Positions 33,987 to 42,030 of a DNA stretch of 64,000 bases are shown in pieces. The notes beneath the pieces were generated by a model. That model did no database searches. It was not told the origin of the DNA and worked only from the letters and a program-made list of their open reading frames with translations. The position numbers were made by a program, and so were the translations under genes. Origin of the DNA: Mycolicibacterium sp. P9-64 (GTDB lineage Bacteria; Actinomycetota; Actinomycetes; Mycobacteriales; Mycobacteriaceae); NCBI RefSeq assembly GCF_008329605.1, contig NZ_NPKO01000007.1:372001-436000 (forward strand), written 5' to 3'. The stretch's first letter is position 1. Each line of letters begins with the position of its first letter.

Positions 33987-35381
33987 TCAGTCGGTTGGTT
34001 CCTCGGCGAGCTCGGGCACGCCGCGTCCGCGAAACACGTTGACCGCGAACACCACAGCGCCGATGACCAGCCACACCAGGCCGCCGATCTTGGCCAACGA
34101 GTCGGCGTTGAACAGCACGTAGCCGATGATCAGGAAGCCCAGCGTCGGAACCACCAGGTGCAGCAGGTAATTCTTGGACTTCTGCTTCACCAGGTAGTAC
34201 CAGACCACCGAGACGTGCAGCAGGCAGAAGGCGAACAGGGCGCCGAAGTTCACCAGCGACGAGATCAGGGCGATCTGGCCGACGAAGAAGAGCACCAGAA
34301 CCAGGCTGATGGCGCTGACCACCAGGAGTGCGGGCATCGGTACCTTGCGGCTGCTGATCTTGGACAGGAAGGCCGGCAGTTGCCCGTCGCGACTCATCGA
34401 GTAGAGCAGCCGGCTGGTGGCGGCCTGCGCGGCCATCGCGTTGGCGAATCCGACGGCGAGCACGTTGACGACGAAGAACGCGTTCATCCACCCGGTGCTC
34501 GACGCTGCCTCGACCAGCTTGAAGAACGCGTTGCCTGCCTCGTCGTCGCTGAACGACTCACGCCCACCTGCCAGCAGGCTGGCCAGCCAGGTCTGGCCGA
34601 TGAACAGGAACGCCACGACGAACAGGGCACCGATCATGGCCCGCCCCGCTGGGTTCTTGCGCCCCGTCGACTCCTCGGCCAGCGTCGAGATGCCGTCGAA
34701 CCCGAGGAAGCTGAGCACCGCGATCGACAGGGCCGCCGCGATCAGCGGCGCGCTGACGGTTTCGGGATTCCAGATCGGTGTGGTGCTCCAGTGCACGTTG
34801 GGCAGCGAGTCGCCGTTGATGGCGCGCACCGCGATGACCACGAAGATCACCAGGAAGACCAATTCGAGTGCTAGGAACAGGCGGTTGGCCATCTTCAGCG
34901 AGTCGACGCCGAGCAGGTTGATCACGGTGTTGACTGCCACGAAGACGATTGCCCACATCCACCGCGGGGTGCCGGGGAACAACCCGATCATCGATTCCGC
35001 GGCCAACACGTACAGCAGCGTCGGGATGAGCAGGTAGTCGAGCAGGATCGCCCAACCCGCGAAGAATCCTGCACCGGGATGGATGCCGCGGCCGACATAG
35101 GAGAAGACCGATCCCGAGAGCGGGAACGACTTGGCCATCTGCGCGTACGCCAGTGCGGTGAACACCATCGCGATCAAGCCGATGAGGTAGACCAACGGCA
35201 CCATGCCCGCGGCGCTGTTGTAGACGACGCCGAAGATCGTCCACGGCGCGATCGGCACCATGAACACCAGCCCGTACACCAACAGGTCGACGGTGGATAC
35301 CGACCTGTTGAGTTCCTGTGCGTAGCCGAATGATTCGAGGCTGCGCTGCCCCGTCGAGGTGGATGTTTCGGAGCTGACCAC
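33987..35381 (-). CDS. APC-family amino acid/polyamine permease
   Basis: 464 residues from GTG 35381. About twelve hydrophobic helices with the APC unwound-helix region GVVYNSAAGMVPLVYLIGLIAM and AQMAKSFPLSGSVFSYVGRG, then the conserved FLGFDGISTLAEES loop. It imports an amino acid, amine or similar organic cation. Neighbouring hydrolase and deaminase may act on the imported compound. No periplasmic binding partner is expected. Confidence 0.88.
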   Translation of the reverse strand: MVSSETSTSTGQRSLESFGYAQELNRSVSTVDLLVYGLVFMVPIAPWTIFGVVYNSAAGMVPLVYLIGLIAMVFTALAYAQMAKSFPLSGSVFSYVGRGIHPGAGFFAGWAILLDYLLIPTLLYVLAAESMIGLFPGTPRWMWAIVFVAVNTVINLLGVDSLKMANRLFLALELVFLVIFVVIAVRAINGDSLPNVHWSTTPIWNPETVSAPLIAAALSIAVLSFLGFDGISTLAEESTGRKNPAGRAMIGALFVVAFLFIGQTWLASLLAGGRESFSDDEAGNAFFKLVEAASSTGWMNAFFVVNVLAVGFANAMAAQAATSRLLYSMSRDGQLPAFLSKISSRKVPMPALLVVSAISLVLVLFFVGQIALISSLVNFGALFAFCLLHVSVVWYYLVKQKSKNYLLHLVVPTLGFLIIGYVLFNADSLAKIGGLVWLVIGAVVFAVNVFRGRGVPELAEEPTD

Positions 35382-35409
35382 GAGATGTCCTGTCGATCGG
35401 TGGGGGTTG

Positions 35410-36345
35410 TCAGACCTGCGCCGCAGCGGGGTCGTACTCGGCGAGGAACGCGCCGATCACGGCACGGAACTCCTCGGGCTTCTCCAGATGGCTGCAGTGG
35501 CTGGCGTCGGCGAAGACGTGGCTGCGTGAGTCCGCGATCCGCTCGACGTAGGGCGCCCAGGTCGCGGGGGTGGCCTCGTCGAACTCGCCTGCGATCACCA
35601 GCGTCGGCGCGACGATGCTGTCGAGGCGGTCGATGATCGTCCACGTGCGCAGGGTGCCGAGGACGTGAAACTCGTTGGGGCCGTTCATGGTGTGGTAGAC
35701 CGTCGGCTCGGCCTCCATCTGCTGCTCGGTCTCGACGAAGTCGGCAGGTGGCGGCCAGACGCGGCACACGTGGCGCTGGTAGAACTCCTCGGTCGCGGCG
35801 AGGTACTCGGGATGGGTGACGGTGCCGTCGGCCTCGTGACGATCCAGCGCGGCCTGGGTCTCGGCGGGCAGTTGCGCTCGCAGCTCGGTCGCACCCTCGA
35901 CCCACAGATCCATCGAGGCGGGGGAGTTGCAGATCGACAGGGAGGCCAGGCCCTCGGGCGCCTTGACGGCGATCTCCGCACTCAGCATGCCGCCCCAGGA
36001 CTGACCGAGTAGGTGGTACTGGTCGATGCCCAGTTCGGTTCGTACGGTGTGGAACTCGTCGATGAACAACTCGGGCGTCCAGAAGTCGGTGGGCGCCTCG
36101 GGGAGGTGGGTGCTGTTTCCGCAGCCGATCTGGTCGTAGTGGATGACCTGGCGTCCGGTCTCGTCGGCGAGTTCGGCGATGTTGCGGACGTAGTTGTGCG
36201 CCATCCCTGGCCCGCCGTGCAGGACGAACAGGGGATGGGTGTCGGGACGTGGGTTCTCCGGCGTGGTGATGCGGACCCAGGTCTGGAACTCGCGGAACGG
36301 AATCAGGCGGGTGTCTACGGGCACGAGGTCAGCATGAACCTTCAA
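35410..36345 (-). CDS. Proline iminopeptidase-family alpha/beta-hydrolase
   Basis: 311 residues from TTG 36345; GTG 36324 is a possible alternative. LFVLHGGPGMAHNYVRN (oxyanion loop), GQSWGGML (nucleophile Ser), GEFDEATP (Asp) and HCSHLEKPEEF (His) give the triad of the S33/Pip family, which removes N-terminal proline or hydrolyses amino-acid amides. The apparent start codon lies at the edge of an inverted repeat (36346-36364), so a bound regulator would block it. First gene of the module with permease and deaminase. Confidence 0.85.
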   Translation of the reverse strand: MKVHADLVPVDTRLIPFREFQTWVRITTPENPRPDTHPLFVLHGGPGMAHNYVRNIAELADETGRQVIHYDQIGCGNSTHLPEAPTDFWTPELFIDEFHTVRTELGIDQYHLLGQSWGGMLSAEIAVKAPEGLASLSICNSPASMDLWVEGATELRAQLPAETQAALDRHEADGTVTHPEYLAATEEFYQRHVCRVWPPPADFVETEQQMEAEPTVYHTMNGPNEFHVLGTLRTWTIIDRLDSIVAPTLVIAGEFDEATPATWAPYVERIADSRSHVFADASHCSHLEKPEEFRAVIGAFLAEYDPAAAQV

Positions 36346-36364
36346 TGGTCTCGCCGCAAGACCA
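36346..36364. promoter_or_regulatory. Inverted repeat between Pip-like gene and GntR regulator
   Basis: TGGTCT, seven-base spacer CGCCGCA, AGACCA: perfect six-base arms with outer TGGT/ACCA, like GntR/FadR-type operators. AT-rich DNA follows (AAATATTTCGAATTAACAT), probably the promoter of the divergent GntR gene. Confidence 0.55.
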
Positions 36365-36412
36365 AATATTTCGAATTAACATGCCCGTATCGAGGGAGGG
36401 GGTGGTGATCCG

Positions 36413-37180
36413 ATGACCGACTACGTCGTCACGCCGCCAGCCGGGCTGCTCGGCCAGCAGCTGGCCATGCCTTCGAGGGTCGACGAGATCGCCGACCGGC
36501 TCATCACCGCGATCGCCATCGGCGAGTATCTGCCAGGTGCGCGGCTGCCGGTGGAACGCGAGCTCGCCGCGTCACTGGGCGTGGGCCGCATGACCGTTCG
36601 CGCAGCGCTCGCCAGGTTGGTCGAGCGCGGGCTGCTCGAGACCCGTCGTGGTCGCGGTGGCGGGTCCTACGTCGTCGACCAGTGGCCCGACTCGTCCACC
36701 GAGGTCGTGGGTCGCACGCTGTCGATGCGTCTCGGCGAACTGCGGGACCGCTGTGATGCCATCTGCCGCCTCCACGGCGCGGTGTGCAGGGCCGCGGCCG
36801 AGGCCAGGACCGCGACTGACGTGGCCGACATGCGGGACGCGCTCGCGCTGTACCGGACGGCGCAAAGCGGGCTGGAGGCCCAGCAGGCTGACAGCAGGCT
36901 GCACGCCACGATCATGGGCGCCGCGCACAATCCCGTGCTGACGCAGGTGCTGGCGGACCTGGAGGCGTCGGTCAGCATCGGTGCCCCCGCGCATCTGTGG
37001 GGCGAGCCGTCCACCATGCGCGAGATGGAGTTGCGCTCGCTCCACGAGCACGAGGAATTGATCGACGCGATCGCCGACGGCCGCGCCGACGACGCCGACG
37101 CGATGGCCCGTGCCCACGTGGCGATCGACTTCGAGCACATCGCGACGGCGATGCGGCGCGCCGGTGTGCTCACCGACTGA
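36413..37180 (+). CDS. GntR/FadR-family transcriptional regulator
   Basis: 255 residues with a strong GAGGGAGGGGG ribosome site before it. N-terminal winged helix (RLPVERELAASLGVGRMTVRAALARLVERGLLETRRGRGGGSYV) and all-helical FCD ligand domain with His residues (LHATIMG; HEELIDAIADGRADDADAMARAH) that usually bind a metal and an organic acid. It is divergent from the Pip/permease/deaminase run and probably controls it through the repeat at 36346-36364. Confidence 0.88.
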   Translation: MTDYVVTPPAGLLGQQLAMPSRVDEIADRLITAIAIGEYLPGARLPVERELAASLGVGRMTVRAALARLVERGLLETRRGRGGGSYVVDQWPDSSTEVVGRTLSMRLGELRDRCDAICRLHGAVCRAAAEARTATDVADMRDALALYRTAQSGLEAQQADSRLHATIMGAAHNPVLTQVLADLEASVSIGAPAHLWGEPSTMREMELRSLHEHEELIDAIADGRADDADAMARAHVAIDFEHIATAMRRAGVLTD

Positions 37181-37227
37181 GTACCGGCACTGCTGAACGC
37201 CTGGGTGGAGCGGGTAACCTTGCCCCC

Positions 37228-38130
37228 GTGACCACCAGTGGAATCGACGCCCATGCACGTTTGGGCACCGTGCTGACTGCCATGGTGACGCCGTTCGGCC
37301 CGGACGGCACGCTCGATCTGGCGGCCGCGAAGAAGGTAGCGACACACCTGGTGGACTCCGGGTGCGACGGCCTGGTGATCTCCGGCACCACCGGCGAATC
37401 GCCAACCACCACCGACGACGAGAAGATCGCGCTCCTTGGCGCGGTTCTCGAAGCGGTCGGCGATCGCGCCAGGATCATCGCGGGCGCGGGCAGCTATGAC
37501 ACAGCGCACAGCGTCCATCTCGCCAAGGCGTGCGAAGCCGAGGGGGCCCACGGCCTGCTCGTCGTGACGCCCTACTACTCGCGCCCGCCGCAAGCCGGCC
37601 TGGTCGCTCACTTCACCGCCGTCGCCGACGCCACCGCGCTGCCGGTCGTCCTGTACGACATCCCGTCGCGTTCGGTCGTCCCGATCGCGTGGGACACCAT
37701 CCGCACCTTGGCCGAGCACCCGAACATCGTCGCGGTCAAGGACGCCAAGGGCGACCTGCACGGCGGCGCGATGATCATGGCCGAGACGGGGCTGGCCTAC
37801 TACTCGGGTGACGACGCGCTCAACCTGCCGTGGCTGGCGATGGGCGCGACGGGCTTCGTCAGCGTGTGGGGGCACGTGGCCGCCAGCCAGCTGCGAAACC
37901 TGTGGTCGGCGTTCGCATCTGGCGATGTCGCGACGGCGCGCAAGTGCCACGTCGCGCTCGGCCCGCTGAACAATGCGCAAGCGCGCCTCGGCGGTGTCAC
38001 GATGGCCAAGGCCGGACTTCGGTTGCATGGCATCGAAACCGGCGAACCACGGCTGCCCCAGGTCCCGGCGACGGCCGCCGAGGTCGACGCCCTGGCGGCC
38101 GACATGCGGGCAGCTGGCGTGCTCCTATGA
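37228..38130 (+). CDS. dapA: 4-Hydroxy-tetrahydrodipicolinate synthase
   Basis: 300 residues from GTG 37228. DapA signature: GTTGESPTTT, VTPYYSRPPQ with the catalytic Tyr, and Schiff-base Lys171 in VAVKDAKGD. It condenses pyruvate with aspartate semialdehyde at the entry to lysine and diaminopimelate synthesis. Its stop overlaps the RNase J start (ATGA), an arrangement conserved in mycobacteria. Confidence 0.96.
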   Translation: MTTSGIDAHARLGTVLTAMVTPFGPDGTLDLAAAKKVATHLVDSGCDGLVISGTTGESPTTTDDEKIALLGAVLEAVGDRARIIAGAGSYDTAHSVHLAKACEAEGAHGLLVVTPYYSRPPQAGLVAHFTAVADATALPVVLYDIPSRSVVPIAWDTIRTLAEHPNIVAVKDAKGDLHGGAMIMAETGLAYYSGDDALNLPWLAMGATGFVSVWGHVAASQLRNLWSAFASGDVATARKCHVALGPLNNAQARLGGVTMAKAGLRLHGIETGEPRLPQVPATAAEVDALAADMRAAGVLL

Positions 38131-39836
38131 ATGTCGCCGCCGGGGCGGCTCCGGCCATGAAGGCTCCGCTGACTGCCCCTGGACCCCTCGCACCGGGTGG
38201 GCTGCGGGTGACCGCACTCGGCGGGATCGGCGAAATCGGTCGCAACATGACCGTCTTCGAGCATCTCGGCCGCCTGTTGATCATCGACTGCGGCGTGCTG
38301 TTCCCCGGCCATGACGAGCCGGGCGTCGACCTGATCCTGCCCGACATCAGGCACATCGAGGATCGGCTCGACGACATCGAGGCGCTGGTGCTGACCCACG
38401 CCCACGAGGATCACATCGGGGCCATCCCGCACCTGCTGAAGTTGCGGTCGGACATCCCGGTGGTGGGATCGAAGTTCACCCTCGCACTCGTCGCGGCGAA
38501 ATGCCGTGAGCACCGCATCAAACCGGTCTTCGTCGAGGTCGCCGAACGGCAAAGCAGCCAGCACGGCGTGTTCGAGTGCGAGTACTTCGCGGTCAACCAC
38601 TCCATCCCGGATGCGCTCGCGGTCGCCGTCTACACCGGCGCGGGAACGGTGCTGCACACCGGTGACATCAAGCTCGACCAGCTGCCACTCGACGGCCGGC
38701 CCACCGACCTGCCGGGAATGTCGCGGCTCGGCGACGCCGGGGTTGACCTGTTCCTGTGCGACTCGACCAACGCCGAGGTCCCCGGGGTGGGGCCGTCCGA
38801 GAGCGAGATCGGGCCGAACATGCACCGCCTGATCAGGGGTGCCGAAGGGCGTGTGATCGTCGCCTGCTTTGCCTCCAATGTGGCTCGCGTGCAACAGATC
38901 ATCGATGCGTCGGTCGCGTTGGGCCGCAAGGTCTCCTTCGTCGGCCGCTCGATGGTGCGCAACATGGGGATCGCCCGCGATCTGGGCTTCCTCACCGTCG
39001 CCGACGACGACGTGATCGACATCGGTGCCGCCGAGATGATGCCCGCCGACCGAATCACCCTCGTCACCACCGGAACTCAGGGCGAGCCGATGGCCGCGCT
39101 ATCGCGGATGTCGCGCGGTGAGCACCGCAGCATCACGCTGACGTCCGGCGATCTCATCATCATGTCGTCCTCGCAGATCCCGGGCAACGAAGAGGCCATC
39201 TTCGGCGTCATCGACTCGCTCGCCAAGATCGGTGTCCGCGTCGTCACCAACGGGCAGGTCCGGATTCACGTCTCCGGCCACGCCTACGCGGGCGAACTAC
39301 TGTTCCTCTACAACGGCGTCCGGCCCCGCAACGTGATGCCCGTCCACGGTACGTGGCGCCACCTGCGTGCGAATGCCGCGCTCGCGGTGAGCACCGGCGT
39401 GCCCGAGGAGAACATCGTGCTCGCCGAGAACGGCGTCAGCGTCGACCTCGTCGCGGGCAAGGCCAGCATCTCCGGTGCGGTCCCGCTCGGCAAGATGTTC
39501 GTCGACGGCCTGATCACCGGCGACGTCGGCGAGGTCACCCTTGGCGAACGGCTGGTGCTGTCTTCGGGTTTCATCTCCGTCACCGTCGTGGTGCGTCGCG
39601 GTAGCTCGAAGCTGGCCGCGGTGCCGCACCTGCTTTCCCGTGGCTTCTCCGAGGACCCCAAGGCACTCGAACCGGCCACCCGCAAGGTCACCGAGGCCCT
39701 CGAGGCGTTGGCCGCCGACAAGGTCACCGACCCCGCCCGCATTGCGCAGGCCGTGCGCCGTGCCGTGGGCAAGTGGGTGGCCGAGGTCTACAAGCGCCAG
39801 CCGATGATCGTCCCGACGGTCCTCGAAGTCGACTGA
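38127..39836 (+). CDS. rnj: Ribonuclease J
   Basis: 569 residues from the ATG overlapping dapA; a second ATG at 38157 is possible. Metallo-beta-lactamase/beta-CASP nuclease: HAHEDH (His91, His93, Asp95, His96), VNHSIPDA, HTGDIKLD, and the beta-CASP motif CFASNVARVQ with the downstream SGHAYAGEL His. It has endonuclease and 5'-3' exonuclease activity in rRNA and mRNA processing. Confidence 0.96.
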   Translation: MNVAAGAAPAMKAPLTAPGPLAPGGLRVTALGGIGEIGRNMTVFEHLGRLLIIDCGVLFPGHDEPGVDLILPDIRHIEDRLDDIEALVLTHAHEDHIGAIPHLLKLRSDIPVVGSKFTLALVAAKCREHRIKPVFVEVAERQSSQHGVFECEYFAVNHSIPDALAVAVYTGAGTVLHTGDIKLDQLPLDGRPTDLPGMSRLGDAGVDLFLCDSTNAEVPGVGPSESEIGPNMHRLIRGAEGRVIVACFASNVARVQQIIDASVALGRKVSFVGRSMVRNMGIARDLGFLTVADDDVIDIGAAEMMPADRITLVTTGTQGEPMAALSRMSRGEHRSITLTSGDLIIMSSSQIPGNEEAIFGVIDSLAKIGVRVVTNGQVRIHVSGHAYAGELLFLYNGVRPRNVMPVHGTWRHLRANAALAVSTGVPEENIVLAENGVSVDLVAGKASISGAVPLGKMFVDGLITGDVGEVTLGERLVLSSGFISVTVVVRRGSSKLAAVPHLLSRGFSEDPKALEPATRKVTEALEALAADKVTDPARIAQAVRRAVGKWVAEVYKRQPMIVPTVLEVD

Positions 39837-39839
39837 GCA

Positions 39840-40712
39840 TCAGATCTTCTCGGCGTACACCGACCATTCGATCTGTGACGTGGTGAGGTTTCGGCCAGCG
39901 GGCCGGACGTAGCGGTCCATCAACTCGTCGGGCCCGGCCTGCTCGATCAGCCGCCAGCCGTAACCTGCGAGGAATCCCTCGACGTCGTCGGGGAGCATGC
40001 CGAACTTCCATACCTGGCTGCGCTTCCGGAACTTCTCGAACAGCACGGGCGCACCGTACAGGTTGACGCCGTCGATGAAATCCTTTCGCACATAGGTGAA
40101 GTCGATCCTGCTGCCGCTGGCGGCGTGCGCGAGTTGGTCGAACGTGGCTCGCACGGCGTTGGCGGTCAGGTACTGCGTGACACCCTCCCAGACGAAGAAG
40201 GTGGGTGAGTCGACACGGTAGCCGTACGACGCCAGCGTGGCCATGAGATCGTCGTGCTCGAAGTCGACGGACACCAGCCGCACCGACGGGGGCACCTTGC
40301 CGAAGACCCTCGACACGATGGCACGCTTGCGTGTGATGTTCACCGGCAGATCGACTTCGAAGACCGGGACGTCGCGATCACGCGCCAGACGGTACGCCCT
40401 GGTATCGAGCCCCGCGCCGAGGATCACGACGGCCTCGACGCTCGGCAGTGATTCAGCCAGGTTGTCGTCGATGTAGCTCTTGCGGCAGGACAGATTCGCC
40501 CATAGCCCAGGGCCGGCGCGCTCGGACGCCGCGATGACCGCTCGGCGAACCACACGAAACCTGGTGGCGCGCACCAGGGCCCGCAGCGGCTTGGGAAGGA
40601 ACGATTCCGCAAGGTCGTCGTCGACGAGGCGCCGATCGGGAAGTTCCTGATGTTCGATCGCCGAGAGCACCATCGGCCCGAAGGCCGTCTTCGCCGCTGG
40701 GTTCCCAGGCAC
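39840..40712 (-). CDS. SAM-dependent methyltransferase, TIGR00027/Tcmp type
   Basis: 290 residues. The SAM motif ILGAGLDTRAYRL, FEVDLP, and FFVWEGVTQYL are hallmarks of the mycobacterial leucine carboxyl methyltransferase-like family expanded in this genus. Substrate unknown. It lies one base downstream of the SDR gene, in the same direction, and converges with RNase J. Confidence 0.87.
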   Translation of the reverse strand: MPGNPAAKTAFGPMVLSAIEHQELPDRRLVDDDLAESFLPKPLRALVRATRFRVVRRAVIAASERAGPGLWANLSCRKSYIDDNLAESLPSVEAVVILGAGLDTRAYRLARDRDVPVFEVDLPVNITRKRAIVSRVFGKVPPSVRLVSVDFEHDDLMATLASYGYRVDSPTFFVWEGVTQYLTANAVRATFDQLAHAASGSRIDFTYVRKDFIDGVNLYGAPVLFEKFRKRSQVWKFGMLPDDVEGFLAGYGWRLIEQAGPDELMDRYVRPAGRNLTTSQIEWSVYAEKI

Positions 40713-40713
40713 C

Positions 40714-41541
40714 TCAGCGCTTGTTGACGAAGCCGGCGTCCACCGGCAACGTGACGCCGGTGACGTAGCGGCCCGCGTCGGACACCAGGTAGTACACGGC
40801 GTTGGCGATGTCCTCCGGCTCGAGCGCCTGCACGGGCAGCGCGTTGCCCATGTCGGGCCCGCCCTGTTCCTCCTGTGCCAGCCCGTCGAGCCAGCTGCGG
40901 ATGAATTCGTTGTCGATCATCGGGGTGTTGACGGCCGCCGGGTGTATCGAGTTCACCCGGATGTTCTGTGAAGCAAGGATGTTGGCGTAGGCCCGCATCA
41001 GCCCGACGATGCCGTGCTTGGCAGCTGCGTAGCCCATCGAACCGGCCATCGGGGAGGCGAGCCCGACCAGCCCGGCCACCGAGCTGATCAACACGATCGA
41101 TCCGCCGTTGCCCGCCTTGATCATTGGCCGCATGCCGACCTCGACGGTCTGATAGACACCGGTCAGGTTGACGTCGATGACGTCCTGCCAGGCGCTCTCA
41201 CCCGCCATCGGGGCGATGCCCGCATTGGCGACGACGATGTCCAGTCGGCCGCCAAGCTCCTCGACACCGGCCTTGAGCGCGTTCTTCAGCGCTGCCCGGT
41301 CCCGGACGTCGGCCTGTGTGGCCACGATGCGCGCGCCGGTGTCCTCGACGAGCTTGACCGTGGCGGCCAGGTCATCGGGGGTGGACATCGGGTAGGGGAC
41401 CGACGCGATCTGGGCACACAGATCGACGGCGATGATGTCGGCGCCCTCGGACGCCAGTTTCACCGCCTCCGCGCGACCTTGACCGCGGGCCGCGCCGGTG
41501 ATGAACGCGACCCGCCCGCTGAGCGAGCGCTCGTCAGGCAC
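40714..41541 (-). CDS. Mycofactocin-type short-chain dehydrogenase, Rv2750-like
   Basis: 275 residues. FITGAARGQGRAEAVKLASEGADIIAVDLC, the insertion PMSTPDDLAATVKLVED, NAGI, SSVAG and YAAAKHG. The GAARGQGR start and the roughly 10-residue insert before the second strand are typical of mycofactocin-associated SDRs that hold NAD without exchange. Substrate unknown, possibly an alcohol. It overlaps the Rv2749-like gene by 8 bp. Confidence 0.85.
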   Translation of the reverse strand: MPDERSLSGRVAFITGAARGQGRAEAVKLASEGADIIAVDLCAQIASVPYPMSTPDDLAATVKLVEDTGARIVATQADVRDRAALKNALKAGVEELGGRLDIVVANAGIAPMAGESAWQDVIDVNLTGVYQTVEVGMRPMIKAGNGGSIVLISSVAGLVGLASPMAGSMGYAAAKHGIVGLMRAYANILASQNIRVNSIHPAAVNTPMIDNEFIRSWLDGLAQEEQGGPDMGNALPVQALEPEDIANAVYYLVSDAGRYVTGVTLPVDAGFVNKR

Positions 41542-41857
41542 GCAGTTGACCCTTGGCCGGGTCGCCGGCCACCACGCGCTGCAGGAACTTGATGTCCGGC
41601 GGTGCAGCCAGGTGGTCTCCGATGGCGCCGAACAGGGCGCCGACGGCGGGTGCGGTGCCGTGGACCTTCAGCGCGTCCTGATCGGCCCACTGCTCGACGA
41701 AGACGAAGGTGCCGTCCGCCTCGTGCAGGGCGTACAGATCGCACCCCGGTTCCTGGTGAACCGCCTCGATCGCTGTCTTACAGGCGTCGCGGACGGTGTC
41801 CACGGACTCGGGCTTGGCTGTGAAGGTGGCCACGACGACTACGGGGGCGCTGGACAT
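41534..41857 (-). CDS. Antibiotic biosynthesis monooxygenase-like (ABM) protein, Rv2749-like
   Basis: 107 residues. Dimeric alpha-beta barrel ABM pattern: VVVVATFTAKPESVDTVRDACK, HQEPGCDLYALHEADGTFVFVEQWADQDAL. Such proteins act as quinol or heme-type monooxygenases or have no enzymatic role. It is first in the run with the mycofactocin-type SDR and the methyltransferase and is divergent from ftsK. Confidence 0.85.
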   Translation of the reverse strand: MSSAPVVVVATFTAKPESVDTVRDACKTAIEAVHQEPGCDLYALHEADGTFVFVEQWADQDALKVHGTAPAVGALFGAIGDHLAAPPDIKFLQRVVAGDPAKGQLRA

Positions 41858-42030
41858 GTGAAAGGGGACTCCTCGGTGAGTGTGGCTGGACTGGTGTCCA
41901 CCCTACTAACCCCCGGTCGCTGCGCTCCTGCCCGCCGACCAATGCAAAGCGTAGCTAGGAACATTGCAATCGAGCTGTGACCAGTGTGGCTGATGGTGAA
42001 TGTGGGGCTATTGCGACTAGGCTTGGCCCC

